NCBI GenBank assembly: GCA_963931925.1
Contig: OZ007569.1
Coordinates: 25,708,524 to 25,772,523 of the forward strand
Reading direction: 5' to 3'
DNA: 64,000 nucleotides
Source: Onchidella celtica
Lineage: Eukaryota; Mollusca; Gastropoda; Systellommatophora; Onchidiidae
The position numbers and the translations under genes were made by a program. Positions within the stretch are counted from its first letter, which is position 1. Each line of letters starts with the position of its first letter. Shown here in pieces: positions 22,901 through 34,900 of the stretch. The notes under the pieces are model-generated. The model had not been told where the DNA came from and did no database searches. It saw only the letters and a list, made by a program, of their open reading frames with translations.

Positions 22901-25900
22901 TCCCCGCACGGGACATTATGTGGACGAGTTCACTCAACGTGGGACGAGGGTTAATTCCATGTTTAATTAGGGAAATTACTACCAATGAAAAAACTGCAAA
23001 AAATGTTCCCACTTTTCTGTCAAAATCTGAGATGAAAAAATAATCGTTTACACTATGGGATCAAAATGGCTTTTATTTGCACAGTTTAGTATTTCTTTCA
23101 AAAAGTTTTAGGACTATGATTAGGTTTAGCTGACTTGGCTACAACAATTTCTTCCTTGGCAACACGGTCACAATAACTTTTTTCGAAACTGGACCACGAG
23201 ATAGTGATAAAATTCCCACCATGAGAGTTTTGGCTAGGCGGCTCAAATAGACCCTGCTAAAATAATAACTTTCTTGAATTTGAGTTTTGATTTAACGGTG
23301 CGTCGGCATGATAATGGCCAATTCACGCCTTTCATGGCTTTTTCGTTATCTCATTTCAGCCTAGCTTTCAGCCCTCAAATTACTGTAAATAAGATCACAC
23401 AAAAGTGAAGTTAAAAATCTGATAGGAAAAGGCCTGTACTGTAAAGTTTGTCCATGCCACCCTTGTAAATCTATATAAAAAAACAGCAAGGAAAAAAATT
23501 CACTGCTGCGAGGAAGAAATGCCCAGACCTGAAAAAATTACGTGAAAGATAGTTCTTTTTGCTACTATGCCTATTCCTTTGACATGAAAGCGAAGTATCG
23601 TAATTTTGTAATAAATGAAAATAGGCCTAAAAATATCGAATAATGCTTTCTCCTCAACAATGATGGCCTCCCTCCTGCCTTTGTTTTGTTTCGACTTTAA
23701 ACTTCCGGTTGCGTTTCAAAGTTTGAAGGCATGAGTTTCTGTGCCGTCTGCCTTATGCACTGGCCATGCAGGTGTTACTGTGCCAGTTGTGAGTTGTTTT
23801 CTACCTAGATCTACATAATCTGTGTGCCGACTGTGCATGTTCTTTTCTGAATTGTGTCCTGCGTGTCAGGTCAATGTGTTTTAGTTAGGGAAGCATATTG
23901 TGTGCACTGTTAATTTTGTTTATTTATTAGTGTGTGTGTATATTATATATGTGTGTATGCGCGCTATATATTATATATCATACTTTCTGTTTCTGTAACT
24001 GTATTGTTATGTATTCAATGATCAAAACAAATTTCCTTGTACAAGGACGAATAAAATTTATCTTATCTTATCTACATAATCTGTGTGCCGTCTGAGTAAC
24101 TAGATCTAGATCTACATGCCACCTAAATTACAGAGAAGGACAAGGAAAAAAAATTCACTGCTGCAAGGAAGAAATGTGAGTACTGATCAGTGTTGTCACA
24201 ATTCAATAACTCTTTTACTAACTCGTGTCTTCAGATCTCAGCAAGATGATATTGCAACCCGTTCTTTGAACAGGTCCTTACACTCGTATTATAAAAATCT
24301 CTTATACCAATCTGGGCATTTCAGCCTCCTTCAGAAATAACTTTTTTTTTTTATGTAAGGTAACAATAATAACAGCCTCACCTATTTTCAAACAAAAAAT
24401 CCACTGTTTGCTGTACTATGGAACACTGGGTTAATGTACTCTCCAGCTGCTGTGACTTGCACTGATCCCAAAGCCGTGCAAGAGTGGCCTGAGCAAAGAT
24501 ACGAGTGTTGTAATGATGAGCCATGGTCCAGGGCAGAACCACACGTAACGCTCGGCTGTAATACTCTTCCTGCATCTCTAGTGGCAACTTGACCCCAATA
24601 TGAGACATGATAAGGAAAAGGGAACAGACACAGACACTTCGCTTGTTGTCATACTAAAAATAAAGGAAAAAAAAACAACAAGCTAACAAATAAAAAAATA
24701 TACTTTTTGGTCCTTGTCAAAACAAAAATATATATACAATGGACGAGATGAAAGACAAGAAAGAAAAATAATAATCAGATGAAAGAAAGCTAAATGCAAC
24801 TCACAGAAATATTTCTTACAGTAATGAAAATTCAAAAATATTTTCTGAAGCTCTCAGTGGAATAAATGACGAGATGAAAAATCTGTGAATCAGTAATTCT
24901 GAGGTGGTATCTGTCTCCTTTATTAGTTCAAATGCGGTTCAAAGACAGGACTTAAGGAGCCTCAATGCATGGGAGTCGTTAGTGCTCTAGATCAATTTTA
25001 TATAGTAACGTTCAGCCCAGCGGTTAACACCCAGAACATGAAACTGTCGCTTTAAGCATGAGTTGCATATGGAAATCCTTCCAATGAAAGTAGGCTTCCT
25101 TAATCTTTGTCAATATTGTTTTTCATTATTTAAATTGTTGGAATACTTTCTCTTAACAACAGGAGCACATCAAGTGTTACCAATCTTAGTGTCAAGTGAC
25201 ATGAAATGTCAGTCAGTCTTTACCAGTTTAAAAATATCCCACAAACAAGAAACTTTGCATGGAAAACGTCTAATCAACAGCATGACCAGCCATTCCAGAT
25301 TCTGCCGCACAGATGGATTACACTCAATCTCCAACGCTTGCCACAACATGGACAGATACTCATTACAGGCATCCTGTAGAAAGAGACATATTTCAATAGT
25401 CGCAGGAGCAAATCAACGATTATAAGATAAAAGCCCTGCCACCCTGAGAAAGTAGAATACAGTAGAGGAAATTATATCTATGCACTTATGCATGAACTGC
25501 CCAGCTCCAAAGAGTGGCAATTGTGTTTTTGGTTAGTGCGGAAACGGAAGGCTCATTCCAAATCATGTGTAAAAATATTTCACTTCACACTACAAAAGAA
25601 ATACAACAAAATACACTGTTATGAAAATAACTATACCAATTTTTTCTTTCAACATTTAAACACTCCCCCCCCCTTCCCCTCACAGTAAAGTTAACCTTCA
25701 TGCTTTTTGTTTTGTTTTGTTTTTAGTTGTTTTTTTTTTTTAACCATCAGAATTTGCACCTGAGTTGAAACAATTTCATGGTCCAAATACAGTGGTGTCC
25801 ACATACTTCAATTTACCTATGAACAGAGAAATAACCATCATTATGCTGTTTGCCCCATACCATACAACAGGTAATTACATTCCTCCATGCCCACTATTTG

Positions 25901-28900
25901 CTCTGAGATAGAGAGAGAGAGTGAGCGAGACAGGGAGAGAGAAAGAAGCAGTGCAGTGTGTTGAGCGCTTCGCAGGCAGCTCCATTCTGCTCTGTGGTTG
26001 ACATGTTGTTTCTGTAAAGCGCATAGAGGTGACCATACCATGGTGGTAAAACAAGAAAGCAGCACTGAATGACTTAGGCCTAGTAGTTCTGGCCAACAAA
26101 CGCTGTTGCTTATCTTTGACTTAGCCGTGTGCATTGTGTAAGCAAGGTACACATACCATATAGTAGGCCTACCAGTGATGTCACCTCACCTGTCACCTGT
26201 CGGCTTCATCGTCATCGATGTTAGCTGCTACAGTGGATGTCACGACAAAATCTCCTCCACCCAATCCTGTCCTTAGCTTTCCTAGTTAGTTCACTTATTT
26301 CCAGCTGGCTGACTTTCTTGATGTTATCGTGATATGTAATGGGTGGTCTTCCTTGTTTTCTCTTTGTTTCTGTCTTTCCTTGAAGGATTGATATCATAAG
26401 GGCCGTGCTTTTGTTTCGGGCCGCGTGGCCGATGTATGCAAGTCTTCTTTTATTTATTTCAGGTGTTATTCTTCTGGTGGTGCCAAGCTGTTCTAAGATG
26501 CTTGTATTTGTTCTCCTTTCTGTCCAACTTATTCTGAGTAGCCTTCTGTAAAGCCACATTTCAGCTGCCTCCAATCTTGTTATGTCTGCCTTTTTGAGTG
26601 TCCAGGCTTCACAACCATATAGTAGGACTGGCCAGATCAAGCACTTAAGTATGTTCACTTTGAGGTCCGTTGGTGTGCCTCTATCCTTCCAAATGTTGTT
26701 TAGTTGAACCATTTTGTGTTTTGCCATTCCTATCCTTGTTTTTATGTCCTTTGAGCAGCTTCCATCTTGCGATTTATGTGATCCTAGGTATTTGAAATCA
26801 GTCACTTTTTCTAGTGCTGTTTTGTTTACTAGTATCTCCTGGTGTTCATGGTGCCCTGTTCCAGTATGCATGACTTTGGTTTTCTTAGCATTTAGGTGTA
26901 GGCCTGCTGTCTTGCCCGCTTCATCCACTCTGTGCAACACTCTTTTCATGCTGGTGATGTTATCTGACATAAGAGCTGTGTCATCAGCGTAGCGAAGGTT
27001 TGTGATGTTTCGGCCTCCGATCTTTATTCCCATATCTTCTATGTCTGCGTTTCTCATGATCTGCTCAGTATAAATATTGAAAAGATGAGGTGAAAGTATG
27101 CAACCCTGTCTGACTCCTTTCTCGATGTTGAAATATGGACAGTTCTCATTGTTCCATCTAATCGTTGCCTTTTGTTCTTGGTATAGTGCAGCGATGAGGG
27201 TCACAAGGTGTTTCGGGAATCCCATCTTAATCATTATATCGAACAGGTGATGGTGCCTAACGCTGTCGATAAAGCCATTCCCTCATGTATGATGTTCAAG
27301 TACAAGACTGTAGACCTACTATGTTACTCCACTTGTTGGCGGACCTTGCTATAAAGGAACGACCATTACGCAGTGTAACAATACCCTATGCGTACCCTTC
27401 CCTTCCGGTTTCACGTCCTGTTGCAGCCCTTCTTGCTACATTACATTATCCTCACCAGTCCTTCGACCACTGTCGCTAAAAGTGTTTTGAGCCGGGCTTT
27501 TGTGGGTACTAAGGTTTTCAGTTTTCGAATTATTAGAAATTGGTCGGCTCAAATTCGAATTATACAAGAAAGATTAATAGAGATGAAGAAGAGGGAAAAA
27601 CCAGACTTTGAAATTACTTCTATTTAAAAGAAATTTGGTTTATCAAAGTTCGATTTATGTGGACACCACTGTATTATTTCTGGCGACGATTTCTGAAAAT
27701 TTGTACCTCCTTGATAAAATCTGCCAGCAGTAGGAAGACCAGGACCATGCGGTGTTTCTGTCGATGGCTGAGCGAGTTGGAGAAATGTTTGTACGTGGTC
27801 TGGACAGCCAAGGTCAGGTACTTGGACTTGAGGTCCTGCAGGAATGTCATGACAAACTTGTGATCTGCGGCCACGTCTGGCTTCAGTCGGGACAGCCAGC
27901 TCAGGAGGATAGCCCGGGTGTTCAGGTCATTCTTGGCGTTACTGCACATGAGACATATCACAATTCATGAAAGGCTTTGGAGCACAAAATGTCCATGTCC
28001 ATACGAAGCAAGATTTAAGTTTAAGACTGAATTTACCACCGATAACCAGAATGATTGAGGTGGGATAGAGAGAGGGTGAGGCAAGGATGTGCTACAAGGC
28101 CGGACAAACCCGATAAATTTGGAACCAGCTGGCCACTGGGACCATGACCATACGTAGGAAAACCTTTGAATGGATCTTGAATTGGGGACAGGAGCACTTA
28201 TGGGGATGCCCAGTGTGCTAGGATTCTGGTTGACATCAAATCAAAATCAAATCAAATAAAGTTTAAAGCTGTGACAGGTATACATTGGGCCAGAAGGCCT
28301 TGATTTCAGATGGAGAGTATTATAATTAGCTTGTCTGCTATCTGATGAAATAAAAAGGACTGCTTCAGGAAAGTACAAGTAAATATCTTACATTTCATAA
28401 TGAATTTACATGTATCAGTAATAGTAAACATTACATCATTATGTGCCCTGAAATTAAAAGCAGCATATGAATGCAGTTCAGTATGTTCACTTAAAGTAAA
28501 ACAAATCATTGGTATGACCATGAAAAAATAAAATGAGCAATCTCGATTACACAAAGATTTATGAATTTTAGATCTGAAAATTTAGACTGATTTGAAAGGT
28601 TCGGAAATTCCATGTCATATCTGGCAACAAAACTTGATACTGTAATAACATATTGTGCTGAACATATCATTTTCTATTCATCACAGAGCATCACTGACTA
28701 CTTTAAGAGAGAAATGATCCCAGTAAACAAGATACTTTGTAAAAAACATTGTCAATGACACAGTATGATTTCTGTAATATGATGAGATACATACATTGAC
28801 ATTAGTAGGTTGATGGAGCAAGAATCTCCCAGACTCTCAACATAAGCACAAACCTCCAGCCATAATCTGAAATAATTCAGGTAAAATTAAAAGGTCACTG

Positions 28901-31900
28901 CCAAATGAGTTATAATTTCATTACTGCAATTCCTATGACTAGCGAGACTACCTGTACCCATGAAGCACAGTCTGAATCACTCAGTCACAAAACAATTATA
29001 GAATTAGAGTTCACTGTGCATGTAAAAAAATTAATGTTTTCTTTCCCTGAGTCTCTTCCTCTTTTGCTTGCTGCGAGAATCAGAGAGAATTACAGTAGGC
29101 ACTGCATTTAGAGTCAAATTTGAGTGCATATGTAACTCTGGGTGAAAGCAACTGAAGGTTCAGAAACCTGAAAACCAAAATTTTCAAAAGGTCCATTCCT
29201 GAAAGTGAAATTGTCAATGAAATACAGGCTGATGATAAAACATTTACCTCATACCAGTGGTTCTTTTTTCATTCTCAGTCTGTACTTCAGCCAGCAATCA
29301 ACCATTTTGTCCACAATACTTTTTATTGAATATTGCCAGTTTCTTTTTCTAATCATTATTATATTTATTATTAATTATAATGTAGCATATTATTTTGTAA
29401 GTGTCCTATTAGTATTTCCAATAAAAGTTACAAAACAATGTCCTATCACAGTCAATACACATTTTCCCATGATATAACCCAGCTGGCCGGTGTCCCCCAG
29501 TATTGAAAAGAAGAACAGTATAGGAATAGCTATAAATAGTAAACGACATCACCAGGTAATCTTCACATACCCACTGACCAAGTCTGAACCACAAAAGTGT
29601 GAGTTAGTCAGACCTACTCCCTCAAAGCCTGCATCATGTATGCTGTCACCACAGACTTGTAGTGTATACATGTGGTACTTCCATGTCTCAGGTACTAGCA
29701 AGATGCCTTCGTGTGGGCAGTGGAGAATAGATTACATACGTTTAGCCTTGAAAGGGCCATTTCAATGACAATATTACACATCCCATGTCACAGTGGAAAT
29801 TTTTGAAAACCGCAGAAGATTCTTTTTTCAGGAATGAAAACTGGAAATCCGGAATATTCCAGACAACTCTCACCCATGATTACAAGACAGAAGATACCCA
29901 GTAATGGTTTTTCTGAACTTTGCACAAAGTATGTTTTGATTTTGATCTCCTCAGTTACTGTCCGTTCAAGAAGGTTCCTGCACCTCTTTGATAATGCTTA
30001 TCAATGGCCTCTCCAGGGCTTTTCCAGGGCTAGAAAGTTAAATTCCAGGGATATTTAAATGCAAGAATATGACAGAAAATTTATTTATTCATTTATTTTT
30101 GTTCCAATTTTTCCTCCCACTTTTTCAATGTTTTATAAACCCCCAGAAAATTCCATGGCTATTCCAGGGCTAATCCATTATTTGCAGGATTTTTCTCAAA
30201 TCTTTAAATTCCGGGGCTTTTCAAAGACTTTCTCTCAGATCTTTATATTCTTCGCCTTTGCGAAGACTTTTCCTCAAATCTTCAAATTCCAGGGCGTTTC
30301 AAGAATCTCTAGAATTCCAGTGCTGTACTGGAACCCTGATTCTAAAATCAGACATCTGTCCAACAATATGTACAAAAATAACACTGACCTCTCCCCTCTC
30401 TTATGTAGAGATCCCATGCTACAGCCATCCATCAGCACAGGTATCAGTCTTGACGCAATCTGACGGTCACTGTCGTCCTGCAGGCTTCTCCGGCATAGAT
30501 GGTCAAACACCAAGTAAAGAATACCTGACTTGCCCGAGCCAAGAGTACACAGTTTGTTTAAAAACTGAAAATAAAATAAAAACACCATACAAAATTTAAT
30601 CAGATAAGACTAAAGAAGTGTAGATGAAAATTGGAACATCATCAAAGATACTAGAAACTATAAGATGAGACACTGTCTTCTTCGCACCACTAAAAAAAAA
30701 CCATGCACACAATTTGTGCGCTGATTGGGGGCGGGACCCATGGCGCAAAGTATGAAAAGAATGGTAAATTTATGATGCAAAATTGTGACAGTGCTACTGA
30801 GAATAAAAAAAAAGAAAAAATAGCCATAGTTTTCCTACAGCGATTGAGGCTATAATTCCACAATAAGTGATGTCCATCAAGGCCTGTAGCGATAGCTGAA
30901 CAGTGAACAAAATTCAATATTTTCCCTATTTGGCTTTGTCCTTTTCATGACTTCTGCACGTTTGCTGCTAGGTGGTGGTGCAAAATTTGTGCATGTTAAA
31001 AGCACTAGCTGTCTCATCTTATCAACTGTAGTATCTTTGGTGTCATTAAGGTGGTAAGTCAAATGCTGGACTAGGAAGCTGCTGCCTAAAAGCAAAGCAT
31101 GTTGGGATTTTGAGCAATTTTGAAAAGAAACACCCGACAGTGCAGCGGGAAAACAAAGAAATGTCGACTCAGATAGATGACAAGGTGGGGGTAGTTCAGG
31201 GGAAGTAACAACATTCATCCAACCAATCAAATTATTATATCCCTGATATAACTTGGTCGAGATAGGATGAGGTGAAGTCAGCAATTTTTCTGGCCAAATT
31301 TAGCCCAAGTTCAAAATGAAGAAGAAAAAAACTGTAAACTATAAATACTTTTTATTGAAGTACATAGCATCATCGGCCCCTAGGATTGCAATAACTAAAA
31401 AATTCAAAAAATTGATTTTCATATACATTCAACTAACATTCAAAGCCGCATTGAATGATCTTGGTTATAGACTCCCAAGCCAAAAAACAATCGAACAGCA
31501 AACTTTCAAAAATTCATCTGGGCCAGGGTGCTGCTAAAAAAAAACAGTTTTTTGCTTCTCCTGAAAAGTAGCCGAAACCAATTACTACAGTTTTAGGGGA
31601 CAGTGACAATGTCAAGTTCTTCTATTTCTCTCCAGAAGTAAACTGACTCCACTAGTACCTCATCCAGGCTTGTACCAAAGACGGTAGATTTCTCTTGTTG
31701 CAGCAAGGACTTGTGCAGAACTAATGGTATCAAGGCTTTCAATTTCTTCCAGAACAGTATATTTTTCTTCTCTTCCATCACTTTACTCCAGCTCAAGTCT
31801 ATCAATTTGGGTATAAACGATGAATCAACCTGGGTGATCAGCTGTAATGAGAGACGACAGAAAACCCATTGGTGAGTACTGAAACACATTTTGCCTTCGC

Positions 31901-34900
31901 GTTATCATGCTCCACACCATACATGGGCAACTACAGCCCCTGGGTTGGAGCTGGCCTGCCAAGCAATTTTGGTTGGCCACAAAGTTGAATGAAAATTACT
32001 CTACCTTGTGTCAACAATTTCTAAAAACATAAATATAACACACAATTTTTATACTGTCAAACCCGTGTTTTATCATGGAAGTAGGACCTTGCATTGCATT
32101 TATAACCTTCTCCTACAAAGCTAAATCTTGTAATGTTGAAAGTTATGTTCCTGTAACCTGAACTTGTTATTATTTTCTGAAAAGTCTGTGCTCACCTCAG
32201 CCATGATAACTTCCAGAGCTTCAAAGACGGCAATATCCGAGCTGCCCGAGCCCACAGCCATGTCCTCCATTCCATCATTCAGTATCTTCTCCACATCAAC
32301 TGACCCGCTAGATGTAGGACTGCTGACACTGCCCTTAGCTAGCCATCTCTGCAGAATGTATTTCTGGCATTTCCATTTGCTGGAGATAAACTGACTGATA
32401 ACTCGACCAACTTGTGCCCTGGAGACCCACTCTTTGCTGCAGGAAAAAATTAAGAACAATTTTTCCTACTGTCTCATCATACTGTTTGTAGTCTGGGATC
32501 TGTCAGTCTAGCAAATCATCATTTTATAAAGGAAGTAAGGCCTCCAATGTAATCATGAAAGGCTTTTTAACTGCTGAGCCTTAAATTCTACAAAATATAT
32601 TATGCATAAGAAGACGCAAAAGTGTGCATGGGCATATTTTAAAAGGTGTTGGAAGTTTGTTGTATTTTAAAGCTTTCATTGATTTTGAGCCACAACTGAA
32701 TTGAACAGAAGAAAGTGTTCTGACATTTTGAGCAGGAAAAAAAAAATGCATTTTCTTCTAGCAGACTTAAAAAGTATGACAGGAAATTTCATTCTACACC
32801 TAAATTTACACACTGATTGAAACTCAACTTTAAAAATCACATCTGTGTATTCCCCAATTCAGCAAGGCCAACTAATCTATATAAATAACAGTAAGTTGCT
32901 AAACTTGATCTGAGAACTCCCAGACAAATACAAAATCTAGAAACATGCAATTTTCACGTAACTTCACTTCAAATACAGCTTATGATAGATAAATGAAATT
33001 GTGGGTACACATTTGCATTATGCTCAATGATGGCAATTTTCACTATTGAGCTCTACTTTTTCCACATGATTTACAGCCTAACCTTCCCAGCATGTTAGAT
33101 TATCATGGCAAATATGAAATTGCAAATCAAGATGTCAAGAAAAGCATATACATTTATAAGCCAGAGCATAGACTAGGTTTTTCTGCTTGTTTATTATAAT
33201 TTTACTCTGATGGTGAAATTCCTGAGACATATTGATCTTTTGTACATCTTTTTACATCTTGTTTGCATGATCCTCCTGTATATTTTGAATTCACCGTCAG
33301 GCCTACAATAAACTTAAACTTCAAACTAACATCATTTTTTTCTTCTTTGAATCACAACAGCCGAATCTTTGACAATAAGAATCAAAATTTCACCATTCAA
33401 CTTACTTTGCACTTTTCCTACTGAAGGGCAGAAGGACATCAAGAACTGATATATCTTTAAGACCAGCTCTAATCAGATCATCAGTGTTTGCATTAGCAAC
33501 CAGTTCTGACTGATTGGTCAAGATGTTGAACACAGTCGCCAGGACTTTCATGCCAGATGTACCCAGCATGTCATATTCGGCCAATTTCTGTAAATTTAAA
33601 AAAATAAAAGTATTCTGTAAATTTAAAAAAATAAAAGTATTAATTTGTCTGCTGCTGTCAATTGTACAAATGAAGTCAAATTTATAAGTCACATTTTTAT
33701 TTGGTATATTATATAAATTATGTTAATGTCTTCCCCTAACCATACCAGACACTAAGACAAAGAAAAAAGTTGGCAAAAAAAAAAAGAAATGTATTTGTAG
33801 AGCCCAGTGGGTGTGAACAGTCACAGAAAAACATTACAAAAAGAAAGGATCTTTTTTTGTTTTGAATATCCTGACAACCAAGTTGGGTCCAGCACAATAG
33901 AGTAAGAGGCCAATGTTTGGAGTTTTTTGGAATCGGGACCATCAATTGTATGGGACAGTCGCAATATATATCTTATGGCGTATTAACTTAACTATGACTG
34001 CTGAGCAAAGCCTAGCTGTACACAGGAAGGGTTTGGTTTGTCAAAGCCATACCAATGCCAGTCAAAACTGCACACAACCATTCAAACCTAAAGATTTTTG
34101 CACAATGTGAAATTTGTCTCATTTTCTAAAAATTTGCGGGGAAAAAATTACCAAAGATACCCACAATCTGTTTTGATCTGTTCAGTATTCTTTCCATTCA
34201 CTGGTGTGAAAATTTCTTTTGAGACTGATGCATGCAGGAAGTCAGTATGAACTTTTGACAATACCATCAAAACGCTTGTTTTACTTACGAAGTTGTGCTC
34301 TTAAAAAACTAGAATCGAGAGAGTCAAAATAAAAGAAAAACAATTAAATGCCACAGTAAATAACTCCATTTGCCCGTAAAAGACACAATCCCCTCCTTTT
34401 CACTTACTTCGTCCCCAGGTGTTGCCTGGATTGAGACAGTCAATGCCTTGTTGGCAAACAAAACCAGGTCCTTCAGCTGTGGACTACAACACTGCCCACT
34501 CAGCTTGCCTAGGGAAAGGAGCACATCTGTGTAAAACTTGATCTCATCTATATCACCAGCCTTGGCAAAACCAAATAAAACAATGGGAAAGAAAACAAAA
34601 GTTGTATAAACATGAAAACAATGTTAATGATGAGTACTTGAAGTATACAATCATTTTCCTCACAATTAAGACACTGATAATTGATATCAAATACGTGCCA
34701 AGCCAGAATCTGTCCAAATTAGTTGAAATTGTCTTCAGTGACATGCAGAGATTACATGATCAAGTTAAATAATGTTCTTGGTTGTAAAGAAAATTTCTTA
34801 ACTGATTCACTACCATAAGCCGCTCTGAACGGTTCATCCAAAATATACCCATTTCAAATAATAAATTCTTTGTTAAAATACCCAAAATTTGGCATTTAAC

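Larger units (their letters stand above)
20311..24381. other. TARBP1 intronic region
   Basis: Long intron span. Beyond the microexon candidate and the retroelement at 23830 it has a GC-rich segment around 21840..21950 (repeated GGCC blocks: AGGCCACTATATTGGCC, AGGCCAATATATTG). A block at about 23486 (AAATTCACTGCTGCGAGGAA) recurs at 24150. I searched by eye for the missing conserved TARBP1 exon and did not find it. Confidence 0.5.

Noticed and set aside
24144..24180. - strand segment after a good acceptor reading SEFFFLVLL, a possible remnant of the missing TARBP1 FFF..FHP exon
   Set aside because: The expected FHP block is absent and the possible donor gives the wrong phase.
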